26,705 nucleotides of DNA from Bacteroidota bacterium (GTDB lineage Bacteria > Bacteroidota > Bacteroidia > Flavobacteriales > Flavobacteriaceae): assembly GCA_004356305.1 (NCBI GenBank), contig SMXJ01000016.1, forward strand, positions 1-26,705. Reading direction: 5' to 3'. This document shows positions 1-7,890 of this stretch, one piece after another (position 1 is the stretch's first letter; each line of letters opens with the position of its first letter). The notes under the pieces are model-generated. The model searched no databases. It had not been told where the DNA came from and saw only the letters and a list, made by a program, of their open reading frames with translations. The position numbers were made by a program, and so were the translations under genes.

Positions 1-380
1 CAAAAGATAAAACGGTTAAGGTGGTTGCTCCTTTGCTTAAATTTCTATCTCCAAAATATCGATATAAAGTCATTTTTATGAATAGAAATATAGATGAAAT
101 TGTAAAATCACAACAAAAAATGATTGGAAAGGATCCTGATACCTTGCCTGTTAGCCTTATTAATTCTTATAAAAAACAACTGCATATAGTAGAAGAGTGG
201 AAAAACAGACAGGCCGGGGTAGAACTTATATATGTAAATTATATAGATGTTCTCAATGATACCGATAAGGCAATTAACAAGGTAGTTTCGTTTATTGGTG
301 TCGATATGAAGAAGGATGCCATGATAAAATGTGTAGATAGATCTTTATACAGAAATAAGATTGAATCTATAAGTAAGTAA
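1..380 (+). CDS. Sulfotransferase family protein, C-terminal part (5' end outside window)
   Basis: The frame is open from base 3 to the TAA at 378-380, so the gene starts left of the window. The GTG at 21 is probably an internal Val. What remains resembles the C-terminal half of bacterial PAPS-type sulfotransferases: a strand followed by an Asn-Arg-Asn-Ile-Asp-Glu-Ile-Val segment (family form: VIFM-R-D-x-D-E-V with SQ after it), a helix with EEW, a hydrophobic strand with YVNY, and a closing Cys-Val-Asp-x-Ser-Leu-Tyr-Arg-Asn. The PAPS-binding P-loop would lie upstream, so catalytic competence cannot be judged. Such enzymes move sulfate from PAPS to a hydroxyl or amine; the acceptor is unknown. 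The DNA looks more AT-rich than the genes to its right. Confidence 0.7.
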   Translation, partial: KDKTVKVVAPLLKFLSPKYRYKVIFMNRNIDEIVKSQQKMIGKDPDTLPVSLINSYKKQLHIVEEWKNRQAGVELIYVNYIDVLNDTDKAINKVVSFIGVDMKKDAMIKCVDRSLYRNKIESISK

Positions 381-400
381 TATGTTGAATAGATAATTTA

Positions 401-1378
401 TTGAAGATAGTCTCTCAAATAAAAATGCCTATCGAGGAAGAGATGGAACTCTTTGAAAAGAAATTTTCAAAATCCATGATCTCACAGGTTTCCCTCCTCA
501 ACCGAATTACTCATTATGTCGTGAACCGCAAGGGTAAGCAAATGCGTCCGATGTTCGTGTTTCTCATCGCGAAAATGTGTAACGATGGAACTGTGAATGA
601 ACGGACCTATAGAGGGGCCTCGGTAATTGAATTGATCCATACCGCTACACTGGTTCATGACGATGTGGTGGACGATAGCAATAGACGAAGAGGCTTCTTT
701 TCTATCAATGCACTGTGGAAAAATAAAATCGCCGTCCTGGTGGGGGATTATCTGTTATCAAAAGGATTATTGCTCTCTATAGATAATGGCGATTTTGACC
801 TGCTTAAAATCATCTCGGTAGCGGTACGGGAAATGAGTGAAGGAGAATTGCTTCAGATCGAAAAAACCCGCCGACTCGACATCACAGAAGAGGTCTACTT
901 CGAGATCATACGACAAAAAACCGCAACCCTCATTGCTGCTTGCTGTGCCATAGGAGCCCGATCTGTAAATGCAACCGATCTCACCGTAGAGAATATGCGA
1001 AAATTTGGAGAATTGATAGGTATCGCCTTCCAGATTAAAGATGATCTTTTCGACTATAGCGAGGAAATGATAGGAAAGCCGACAGGTATCGACATCAAAG
1101 AAAAAAAAATGACTCTACCTCTGATATATGCTTTGAATAATGCTTCCCTTAAGGAACGAAATTGGTTGATCAATTCTGTCAAAAACCACAACAAAGATAG
1201 AAAGCGGGTAAAACAGGTGATCACCTTTGTTAAGGATAATGGAGGCTTGGATTATGCCACCAATGAAATGAAAAAATTTAAACAAAAAGCGCTCAAATTG
1301 CTTGAAATATATCCTGACTCCTCATATAAGGACTCCCTGATGTTGATGGTAAATTATGTGATAGACCGAAAGAAATAG
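401..1378 (+). CDS. Polyprenyl diphosphate synthase (trans-isoprenyl, IspB/octaprenyl type)
   Basis: This is a 325-aa soluble enzyme that should extend an allylic diphosphate with successive isopentenyl diphosphate units. In Bacteroidota this most likely makes the menaquinone side chain. Both Asp-rich metal-binding motifs are intact: DDVVD at residues 87-91, followed by the Arg-rich RRRG, and DDLFD at 214-218. GKQMRP at 45-50 is the family's substrate-binding segment, and length is normal. The start is a TTG at 401; the N-terminus (KIVSQIKMPIEEEM) matches the usual flavobacterial form, and no ATG lies nearby in frame. Chain length cannot be read from the sequence. It lies 20 bp after the sulfotransferase stop; no clear terminator follows it. 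Confidence 0.92.
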   Translation: MKIVSQIKMPIEEEMELFEKKFSKSMISQVSLLNRITHYVVNRKGKQMRPMFVFLIAKMCNDGTVNERTYRGASVIELIHTATLVHDDVVDDSNRRRGFFSINALWKNKIAVLVGDYLLSKGLLLSIDNGDFDLLKIISVAVREMSEGELLQIEKTRRLDITEEVYFEIIRQKTATLIAACCAIGARSVNATDLTVENMRKFGELIGIAFQIKDDLFDYSEEMIGKPTGIDIKEKKMTLPLIYALNNASLKERNWLINSVKNHNKDRKRVKQVITFVKDNGGLDYATNEMKKFKQKALKLLEIYPDSSYKDSLMLMVNYVIDRKK

Positions 1379-1468
1379 TAGAGGCAATCGCAGATAGCAG
1401 ATGACCCTTTCTTCCCCGTAAATTATGCCTTACAACTATAAATAGCTGAAAATAAACTATATATCTAA

Positions 1469-1476
1469 TAATTTTG
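1469..1476 (+). promoter_or_regulatory. Possible -7 promoter box (TAATTTTG) for the sigma-factor operon
   Basis: An exact match to the Bacteroidota TAnnTTTG box lies in the 199-bp gap before the sigma factor gene, about 100 bp before its ATG. No good TTG -33 box lies at the usual 17-23 bp spacing, so this is weak. The rest of the gap (1379-1577) shows nothing recognisable. Confidence 0.3.
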
Positions 1477-1577
1477 GCTACCAACTGAATACTGAAAATA
1501 ATTTTCCGAAATGGCAGACAACCTTTTTCAATTAACTTGCGTCTATAATAAATAGAAGCGTTTGTGGAACGCGGTAC

Positions 1578-2144
1578 ATGAAAGTAATTTCTTTACATAA
1601 AAACTACAAAAAGCTAATTAGCAAATCCAAAAAGGGCAACAGAAAAGCCCAATATGAGTTGTATGAGCTTTTTGCGCCCAAAATGTTGAGTGTTTGCAGA
1701 CAATATATAAAGAGTCTGGAAGTCGCAGAGGAGGTGATGCTAAACGGATTTCTAAAAGTGTTCTCTCATCTGGATTCATTCAAGAGTCAAGGAAGTTTTG
1801 AAGGCTGGATACGTAGAATTATGGTAAATGAAGCGATTTCCCAACTTCGGAAGAAAGAGAAATTGCTTTTAAAGGAAGAAGCTGAAATTGAAAACTCAAA
1901 AGATCATGTGGCGTACATTGAAACATCGCTGGAAGAAAATGAAATTCAAAAAATGATCGACGCCTTACCCGATGGTTACAAGACTGTTTTTGTGTTATAC
2001 GCGGTGGAAGGATATAAGCATAGCGAAATAGCCGAGTTACTTCAAATATCAGAAAGCACCTCGAAAACACAATTATTCAAGGCGAGAAAAATACTTCAAA
2101 AAATGATCAGTAATGAAAATATTCTAAGTTATGGCACCCATTAA
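1578..2144 (+). CDS. RNA polymerase sigma factor, ECF subfamily (sigma-70 family)
   Basis: A 188-aa protein with the two-domain ECF layout. Sigma region 2 is at about residues 23-92, with the region 2.3/2.4 core around FEGWIRRIMVNEAISQLRKK. A charged linker at about 95-120 follows, then region 4 at about 123-175 with the helix-turn-helix YKHSEIAELLQISESTSK. Regions 1 and 3 are absent, as expected for ECF sigmas. It should direct RNA polymerase to a small regulon, probably including its own operon. The stop overlaps the start of the next gene by 14 bp, a sign of translational coupling typical of sigma/anti-sigma pairs. Target promoter and inducing signal are unknown. Confidence 0.9.
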   Translation: MKVISLHKNYKKLISKSKKGNRKAQYELYELFAPKMLSVCRQYIKSLEVAEEVMLNGFLKVFSHLDSFKSQGSFEGWIRRIMVNEAISQLRKKEKLLLKEEAEIENSKDHVAYIETSLEENEIQKMIDALPDGYKTVFVLYAVEGYKHSEIAELLQISESTSKTQLFKARKILQKMISNENILSYGTH

Positions 2145-2976
2145 ATTTGAAGAAAATATACGCGAAAAACTCCAGGAACGGGAACTTCAACCCAGTAAAG
2201 AGGCCTGGAATAAATTGTCGGATAGGTTGGAAAAGGAACCGCATAAGAAAAACAACAGAAGGCTATGGATGGCTGTTGCAGCAGGGTTTGTGGGAGTATT
2301 GTTAGTAGTTTCGTTTCTGCTTGACAGTAAAAATAACACAAATATCGATCAAATCGTCGTGGAAGATAACATAACTCGGCAGGCGGAAGAAAAGATAACA
2401 AATGATTCAAACATTGAAGAATCCATAGTCGAAAATACTACGGGAAGTATGGCCGAGGTCGAAACAAAACGAGAGGAAAATTTTTCAGAAAATGAAAACA
2501 TCAGAAAAAATAATAGACCAGAAATTGTGGTGAATACTCAAAATGAAATGAACACGCTTATTGAGAAGGATGGAACATATCATGAAGAGATTCAAACTCC
2601 TGTTGAAGATGAAGTAATCCATGATTCATTAGCCTTCAATACTAAAGACGAGAAAACAGTTGAAGAAGAACCGGTAAAAACTGAAAATGATCTTTTTATC
2701 GACAATAAAGTGAAGGAAGTGATCACGGCTATAGAACAAATAAAGAAAGATAAGAACATGATAACAGCCGATGACATCGATGCCCTTCTTAAAATAGCAC
2801 AGCGAGATATTTCAGACAATAGGATCCTTAATTCCAACGATCGAAAAGTAGATGCAACTGCCTTACTTATAGATGTGGAAAATGAACTTGAACGTAGTTT
2901 CAGGGATAGAGTTTTTGAAGCTTTAGGGAACGGTTTTAACAAAATAAGAACCGCTGTTGTAGAACGAAATAATTAA
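2131..2976 (+). CDS. Single-pass membrane protein, putative anti-sigma factor
   Basis: A 281-aa protein with a roughly 44-residue basic/charged cytoplasmic N-terminus, one membrane span at about residues 45-65 (LWMAVAAGFVGVLLVV) and a long, acidic, low-complexity exported part (about 66-200). A more ordered, helical C-terminal part lies at about 200-281. No zinc-binding HxxxCxxC of classical ZAS anti-sigma factors is present, and no FecR domain is visible. The anti-sigma role is inferred only from topology and the 14-bp overlap with the ECF sigma gene upstream. The N-terminal segment (residues 1-44) would be the part that could hold the sigma factor. Otherwise it is an uncharacterised membrane protein. 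Confidence 0.6.
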   Translation: MAPIKFEENIREKLQERELQPSKEAWNKLSDRLEKEPHKKNNRRLWMAVAAGFVGVLLVVSFLLDSKNNTNIDQIVVEDNITRQAEEKITNDSNIEESIVENTTGSMAEVETKREENFSENENIRKNNRPEIVVNTQNEMNTLIEKDGTYHEEIQTPVEDEVIHDSLAFNTKDEKTVEEEPVKTENDLFIDNKVKEVITAIEQIKKDKNMITADDIDALLKIAQRDISDNRILNSNDRKVDATALLIDVENELERSFRDRVFEALGNGFNKIRTAVVERNN

Positions 2977-3003
2977 ATCATTCATCAATCTGGTTTTCAT
3001 ACG

Positions 3004-3025
3004 ACCTCCTTCTAATGGAGGAGGT
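3004..3025 (+). promoter_or_regulatory. Hairpin with SD-like arm between anti-sigma and barrel genes
   Basis: A perfect 7-bp stem (ACCTCCT at 3004-3010, AGGAGGT at 3019-3025) with an 8-nt loop lies in the 77-bp gap. No U-tract follows, so it is not a standard terminator. The right arm is a full Shine-Dalgarno sequence, but 28 nt from the ATG at 3054, too far to place that start; the left arm equals the 16S anti-SD core. It may tune expression or stability of the last gene. Confidence 0.35.
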
Positions 3026-3053
3026 ATTGTAGAGTCCAGTAAATCACAAACAA

Positions 3054-4100
3054 ATGAAAATAATTACGTATAGTATTGCACTAATACTTTGGTTGTTGCC
3101 ACTTATTCATGCAAATGCTCAAGAAAAAAATATTGAAAGTAAGTTAGAGATCTTAGAAAATTCAAAAGATCAAATTATTGAGCAAGAAAGAGAAGCATTG
3201 AAAATTGAAGTAGAGTTGATAAATGAACGCTTGGAAAGAAATGAAATTACTCAAGCAGAAACGGATAAATTAAAAGATGAAGTCGCAGAAAAAAGAGCTC
3301 TTAACATAGAAAACAGACTGAATATAATAGATAATAAGATCGCGTTATTAACAAGAAATAATAATGATACCATAATAAAAAAGCAAAAAACGTTGGTGGT
3401 TGGGGTATTCGATGATGGTGAAATTATAAATGTATATTATCATAGCAAGAAAAAATACGATCGTCGGACAACAAGTGATCTGGTATTCGCTTTTGGTCTT
3501 AACAATGTAATTACTAAGGGAGAATCGCTAAATGACAGTGATTTTGAAATAGGAGGCAGCCGATTTACAGAATTGGGTTGGGCCTGGAAAACGCGTGTTT
3601 TTAAAAATACTAATTGGCTGCGTATCAAGTATGGATTTTCATTTCAATGGAATGGGCTTAAACCAACAGACAATCGTTTTTATGTTGATATCGGGAAACA
3701 AACCGAGCTCCAGGAATTCCCGGAAGATCTGGACAAATCGAAGTTCAGGTTGGATAATTTGGTTTTTCCGGTACATTTTGAATTTGGACCTTCAAGGAAA
3801 ATTGAAAAGGAAAATTATTTTAGATATTCAACTCATAAAAAAATTAAAATTGGTTTAGGGGGATATGCCGGATTTAAATTAAGTTCGAAACAAAAGCTAA
3901 AATATTCTAAAGATGGACAGGATGTTAAGGAGAAACTAAAGGCGAGTTATAATACTAATAATATTATCTATGGATTAAGTGGTTATATAGGATGGAATTG
4001 GGCGGCACTGTATATAAAGTACGATCTTAACACCATCTTTAAAGACAATCCAATTGAACAACGGAATATCTCATTAGGATTACGATTTGATATGGATTAA
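3054..4100 (+). CDS. Exported coiled-coil / predicted outer-membrane beta-barrel protein
   Basis: A 348-aa protein I cannot assign to a named family. Residues 1-22 form a signal peptide (Lys near the start, hydrophobic ITYSIALILWLLPLI, likely cut after ANA). Residues 25-100 are Glu/Lys-rich heptad-like helix, a probable coiled coil. Residues 115-348 alternate polar and aromatic/hydrophobic residues with Gly turns (for example LGWAWKTRVF, WLRIKYGFSFQW, KIGLGGYAGFKL, IIYGLSGYIGWNW), ending LGLRFDMD, as in small outer-membrane barrels. It is the third gene of the sigma locus, 77 bp after the membrane protein, and precedes a terminator, so it is probably co-transcribed. It might be the signal source or the regulon output of the ECF system; that is inference. 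Confidence 0.6.
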   Translation: MKIITYSIALILWLLPLIHANAQEKNIESKLEILENSKDQIIEQEREALKIEVELINERLERNEITQAETDKLKDEVAEKRALNIENRLNIIDNKIALLTRNNNDTIIKKQKTLVVGVFDDGEIINVYYHSKKKYDRRTTSDLVFAFGLNNVITKGESLNDSDFEIGGSRFTELGWAWKTRVFKNTNWLRIKYGFSFQWNGLKPTDNRFYVDIGKQTELQEFPEDLDKSKFRLDNLVFPVHFEFGPSRKIEKENYFRYSTHKKIKIGLGGYAGFKLSSKQKLKYSKDGQDVKEKLKASYNTNNIIYGLSGYIGWNWAALYIKYDLNTIFKDNPIEQRNISLGLRFDMD

Positions 4101-4158
4101 TTCTTGCAGATGTAACCGTGGCCGGAGTTTAGCCCAAACGTTGTGTTTTATATTCTGT

Positions 4159-4185
4159 AAAAGGCCTCTTCCGGGAGGTTTTTTT
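4159..4185 (+). terminator. Rho-independent terminator after the sigma-factor locus
   Basis: CCTCT (4165-4169) pairs with GGAGG (4174-4178) around a TCCG tetraloop, one pair being T-G. The stem extends outward by G-U and A-T pairs, and seven T residues follow at 4179-4185. It lies about 60 bp after the stop at 4100 and before the dnaG promoter. Confidence 0.8.
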
Positions 4186-4219
4186 AGTTTTATAGCTTGA
4201 GTTATCAGGTTTTATTTTT

Positions 4220-4252
4220 TTTGCGAATTGGCGGTTTTTAAACCTATATTTG
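4220..4252 (+). promoter_or_regulatory. dnaG promoter (-33 TTTG, -7 TATATTTG)
   Basis: TATATTTG at 4245-4252 matches the Bacteroidota -7 box exactly. TTTG at 4220-4223 lies 21 bp upstream, within the usual spacing. Transcription would start near 4258, about 25 nt before the GTG start of dnaG. Confidence 0.65.
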
Positions 4253-4283
4253 CTTATCTTTTTCTTCTGAAATATTCGTACAA

Positions 4284-6248
4284 GTGATCGCTCGAACCAC
4301 CATTGACCAAGTATTTGATACCGCCCGCGTAGAGGAAGTGATAGGCGATTTTGTACAGCTGAAAAAGGCCGGGAGCAACTTCAAGGGATTGAGTCCGTTT
4401 AGCGATGAACGCACCCCCAGTTTTATGGTATCTCCCGTAAAGCAGATCTGGAAGGATTTCTCGAGTGGTAAAGGGGGTAATGTCGTAACTTTTTTGATGG
4501 AACACGAACATTTTACATATCCTGAAGCCATTAAATACCTCGCTAAGAAATACGGTATCGAAATTGAGGAGACCGAACAAACCGATGAGCAAAAAGCGAA
4601 GGCAAGTGAACGCGAAAGCTTGTATTTGGTAAGTGAATTTGCCAGGGATTATTTTCATGACATTTTACTGAATAGTGAACAGGGCAAGGCTATAGGTAAA
4701 ACTTATTTTAAGGAGCGCGGCTTCACTGATGAAACCATAAAAAAATTCGAATTAGGTTATTCACCGGACCGATGGGACGCCTTCACTGCTCATGCGATAA
4801 AGAATGGCTATCAGTTAAGTTTTCTCGAAAAAACGGGACTCACTATTGTAAAAGCTGATAAACAATTTGACCGTTTTAAAGGTCGGGTGATATTTCCTAT
4901 TTTGAGTTTGAGCGGTCGTGTTTTAGGTTTCGGAGGCCGTATTTTAACCAACGATAAGAAAGCAGCCAAATACCTCAATTCGCCGGAGAGCGACATATAT
5001 CATAAGAGTAAAGTCCTTTATGGAATCTATAACGCTAAGCAAAGTATTGCCAAAGAAGATAATTGCTATTTGGTTGAAGGATATACAGACGTTATTCAAT
5101 TTTATCAAAAAGGAATTCATAATGTTGTTTCTTCCTCCGGAACTGCCCTAACACCGGAGCAAATACGATTGGTCAACAGATTGACAAAAAACATCACTGT
5201 ACTTTTTGATGGTGATGCTGCCGGGTTACGAGCCTCACTTCGCGGCGTAGATTTGATCCTGGAACAGGGGATGAATGTAAAGATCTGCACTTTCCCCGAA
5301 GGAGAGGATCCTGACAGTTTCGCAAAAAACAATTCGCTTGAAGAACTCACACTTTATCTGGAAGATAAAGCACAGGATTTCATAAATTTTAAGGCTTCGT
5401 TATTGGCGACAGAAGCCAAAAATGATCCCATTAAAAAAGCGGATACCATTCGGGATATGGTGATGAGTATTTCTAAAATACCCGATAATATCAAGCAAGA
5501 GATCTATATCAAAGAGTGCTCACGTATCATGGATATCTCGGAAGAAGTTTTGTTTAGCACCTTGGCACAGATCCTTCAGAAGGAAAAAAGAGAAGCCTCG
5601 AAACGCAGTAAACATGTGTCAGCAAGACCTATGGATGTGGTTTCTACCGAGAAACAGCTGGTAGATAAAGTGGATGTTCAGTTTCAGCTTGAACGGAAGA
5701 TCATCGAACTTCTGTTACTTTACGGAAATGTGGAGGAGAAATTTGAAGATTTAATGCTTGAGGCTTCAGATGACGGGGATATCACTTATAAACCCGAAAC
5801 GGTTACTGCCAAAGTATTTGAAAAAGTATATCTCGATCTACAGGAAGACGAAATAGAATTCGCGAATGAAGATTTCAAGGACCTCTATTATGAAATTATC
5901 AATACCCTCAATCAGGATCAGGAATTAAAAATCGAAAAGTTTGTGAATAGACTACAGCCCGAAAAAGCGGAAGCCGTAACACATATTCTGATGGATGATG
6001 AAAAATATCAACGACACGATTGGGAAAGTAAAGATATTTTTGCCCCGAGTAAAAAGGAATTGGCTTCAAGAGAGGTGAGTGATACTTTACTTAATCTGCG
6101 GAGTTTTTATGTCAAGCGTAAAATTGAACAATTGATGCTTAGTCCAATGAAGAATGGTGAATACCTGGACAAATCTGTAATGGAAGATGTCAATGACTAT
6201 AAAAAATTGGATATTCTTTTGTCTCGAAAACTCAACAGGGTCATCTAA
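4284..6248 (+). CDS. dnaG: DNA primase, without canonical zinc ligands
   Basis: A 654-aa replicative primase that makes RNA primers at the fork with the DnaB helicase. The Toprim catalytic core is intact: EGYTD at residues 265-269, DGD at 309-311 and the EDPDSF acidic patch at about 341-346. The N-terminal CHC2-type domain (about 30-68) keeps the family frame (GL-PF, ER-TPSF, SP-KQI, GKGGN), but the four zinc ligands are Ser37, Ser40, Asp58 and Ser61 instead of Cys, His, Cys, Cys. I believe other flavobacterial primases look alike, so this may be a lineage trait. The C-terminal third (from about 430) should bind the helicase. The GTG start gives the MIxxxTID N-terminus usual for these primases. 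Transcribed alone from 4245; its stop directly abuts the response-regulator stop. Confidence 0.95.
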   Translation: MIARTTIDQVFDTARVEEVIGDFVQLKKAGSNFKGLSPFSDERTPSFMVSPVKQIWKDFSSGKGGNVVTFLMEHEHFTYPEAIKYLAKKYGIEIEETEQTDEQKAKASERESLYLVSEFARDYFHDILLNSEQGKAIGKTYFKERGFTDETIKKFELGYSPDRWDAFTAHAIKNGYQLSFLEKTGLTIVKADKQFDRFKGRVIFPILSLSGRVLGFGGRILTNDKKAAKYLNSPESDIYHKSKVLYGIYNAKQSIAKEDNCYLVEGYTDVIQFYQKGIHNVVSSSGTALTPEQIRLVNRLTKNITVLFDGDAAGLRASLRGVDLILEQGMNVKICTFPEGEDPDSFAKNNSLEELTLYLEDKAQDFINFKASLLATEAKNDPIKKADTIRDMVMSISKIPDNIKQEIYIKECSRIMDISEEVLFSTLAQILQKEKREASKRSKHVSARPMDVVSTEKQLVDKVDVQFQLERKIIELLLLYGNVEEKFEDLMLEASDDGDITYKPETVTAKVFEKVYLDLQEDEIEFANEDFKDLYYEIINTLNQDQELKIEKFVNRLQPEKAEAVTHILMDDEKYQRHDWESKDIFAPSKKELASREVSDTLLNLRSFYVKRKIEQLMLSPMKNGEYLDKSVMEDVNDYKKLDILLSRKLNRVI

Positions 6249-6881
6249 CTACCCGAACTGGAACATTCTCGATTGGTGAATAAGATCGGCCAAATTATCT
6301 ACTTTCAATTTTTTCAGTAAGCGCGTTTTGTAAGTACTTACCGTTTTTTCATTAATCTTCAGTGCATTGGCGATGTCTTTATTTCTTTTGCCACTGGAAA
6401 GTAAATTAAGCACCTCAATTTCCCGGGAAGAAAGCTTCTTATATCGGCTTATGGCGCTCGCCTCTCCTACATTTCTACTCGTGAAAGTGGAAGTAAGCTC
6501 TTCGTTCAAGAAAATACCTCCTTTGGCGATTTGTTTTAATGCTTTCAGAAACACTTTGCCGGAGGCTGTCTTTGGAACATATCCTGCCGCACCTGATTTT
6601 ATAGAACGAAGTGCATAGATTTCTTCCGGATGGGTAGAGAATATTAACACACGCGTATCCGGATATTCAGCCTTTATGGCCCGTAATGCACTTATCCCAT
6701 TGATCTGGGGCATGTCTATCTCCATGATGAGAATATCGGGTGCGTATTTTTCTAAATTCTTGAATAATTCGTCTCCATTGTTGGCTTTTCCTACAATGGA
6801 AAAATTATCATTCTTTTTAAGCATACATGATATGCCTTTTCTTGTCACCGGGTGGTGATCTGCTATTACGATTCTTTTCAT
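6249..6881 (-). CDS. NarL/LuxR-type response regulator with altered phosphorylation pocket
   Basis: A 210-aa two-domain transcription factor. The receiver domain (about 1-120) keeps Asp8, Ser82 (FSTH) and Lys104 (VPKT). However, the phospho-acceptor position is Glu54 (in MEIDMP, where MDIxMP is usual), and the second acidic-pocket residue is His9 (DHHP instead of DDHP). The LuxR/GerE DNA-binding domain covers about 147-207, with the classic LSSREIEVLNLLSSGKRNKDIA and INEKTVSTYKTRLLKKL. Glu can mimic a phospho-Asp, so the protein may be constitutively active or controlled without phosphorylation. No histidine kinase gene lies beside it. It is downstream of nadE, but the 158-bp gap carries its own promoter-like box. 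Its target genes are unknown. Confidence 0.9.
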   Translation of the reverse strand: MKRIVIADHHPVTRKGISCMLKKNDNFSIVGKANNGDELFKNLEKYAPDILIMEIDMPQINGISALRAIKAEYPDTRVLIFSTHPEEIYALRSIKSGAAGYVPKTASGKVFLKALKQIAKGGIFLNEELTSTFTSRNVGEASAISRYKKLSSREIEVLNLLSSGKRNKDIANALKINEKTVSTYKTRLLKKLKVDNLADLIHQSRMFQFG

Positions 6882-6965
6882 TTTTTAATCCCTTTATAAA
6901 GTTTTCACTTACAAAACGGGGGTAGTCTTAAAAGTGTGAGATTTTGTAATATTTCTACTACAAAT

Positions 6966-6973
6966 CAAATCTA
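6966..6973 (-). promoter_or_regulatory. Possible -7 box (TAGATTTG) for the response regulator
   Basis: Read on the minus strand, the bases match TAnnTTTG and lie 85 bp before the ATG at 6881. I see no convincing TTG -33 box at the right distance. Confidence 0.4.
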
Positions 6974-7039
6974 TTAAATCTTATATATTTTTGACAGATT
7001 TTTCGTTCAACAGTATGGAAATTCGTTAAATAACGGATA

Positions 7040-7828
7040 TTAACGAAGTTTTGGAGGTATTTCGCAAACTGGGATCGGATTCATCTTATGTTGGTTAGCC
7101 TTTCTCATGCGAATATAGAGTTCGAAAACAGTCTTTTCCCGCTCTGAAAAGCTTTCTGCAGTCTTTCCCTCATCCTCCATTCTCATCGCCCATTCCAACT
7201 CATCATAGCTTGCCCCCAGTTGGTCCTCATCCGTTCGGCTATCCCCAAATAAACCGTCCGTGGGTACTGCCTTTAAAATCGAAGGAGGCACTGATACATA
7301 TCGTCCTACTTCGTAAACTTCACTTTTCAACAGATCGGCTATCGGACTTATATCAACACCCCCATCACCGTATTTGGTGTAAAATCCTACGCCAAAGTCT
7401 TCTACTTTATTTCCCGTTCCAGCGACGAGATAACCGTGCAGTCCGGAGAGATAGTATAACGTGGTCATGCGTAACCGGGAACGTGTGTTTGCCAAACTAA
7501 GTTCTAAGAGGGAATCGTCAATTACTTGAGGAGTTTGAGATCTAAATTGTTCAAAAACCGGAGTGAGATCCATCCGGGTGCTGCTTACATTCGGAAATCG
7601 TTTTTTTAGTTGCGCTATATGTTCCTGCGCACGTCTGATCTGTGATAGTCCTTGGTGAATGGGCATTTCCACACAAAGCGTCTGTAGTCCGGTCATCGTG
7701 CAAAGGGTTGAGGTCACACCAGAGTCAATGCCACCACTTACTCCTAACACAAAACCTTCCATTTTGGCATTAATGGCATAGTCTTTTAACCAGTTCACTA
7801 TATAGGCGGTGACCTTTTCAGCATTCAT
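7040..7828 (-). CDS. nadE: NH3-dependent NAD+ synthetase
   Basis: A 262-aa cytoplasmic enzyme that amidates nicotinic acid adenine dinucleotide to NAD+ using ATP and ammonia, the last step of NAD synthesis. The PP-loop ATP-binding motif SGGIDS is at residues 31-36. GTGNKVEDFGVGFYTKYGDGGVDI (about residues 137-160) is the typical substrate-binding and dimer segment, and DLLKSEVYE is also conserved. There is no N-terminal nitrilase/glutaminase domain, so this is the short ammonia-dependent form at normal length. It diverges from gldB across a 127-bp gap holding promoters for both directions. No metabolic link to gldB is evident; shared position in related genomes is likely conserved synteny. 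Confidence 0.94.
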   Translation of the reverse strand: MNAEKVTAYIVNWLKDYAINAKMEGFVLGVSGGIDSGVTSTLCTMTGLQTLCVEMPIHQGLSQIRRAQEHIAQLKKRFPNVSSTRMDLTPVFEQFRSQTPQVIDDSLLELSLANTRSRLRMTTLYYLSGLHGYLVAGTGNKVEDFGVGFYTKYGDGGVDISPIADLLKSEVYEVGRYVSVPPSILKAVPTDGLFGDSRTDEDQLGASYDELEWAMRMEDEGKTAESFSEREKTVFELYIRMRKANQHKMNPIPVCEIPPKLR

Positions 7829-7854
7829 ATTTTTTAAATTTTAAAGTTTGGACG

Positions 7855-7885
7855 TTGCGTTGCATCATCCCTAACCGTACCTTTG
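7855..7885 (+). promoter_or_regulatory. gldB operon promoter (-33 TTG, -7 TACCTTTG)
   Basis: TACCTTTG at 7878-7885 matches TAnnTTTG exactly, and TTG at 7855-7857 lies 20 bp upstream. Transcription would begin near 7892, about 64 nt before the gldB ATG. Confidence 0.7.
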
Positions 7886-7890
7886 TATCG

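Noticed and set aside
4254..4658. 134-codon frame opposite the start of dnaG
   Set aside because: Runs over the dnaG promoter and conserved N-terminal domain; no independent signal.
7020..7042. Short inverted repeat CGTTA/TAACG after nadE as a terminator
   Set aside because: Stem is AT-rich, the loop is only two bases and no U-tract follows in the minus direction.
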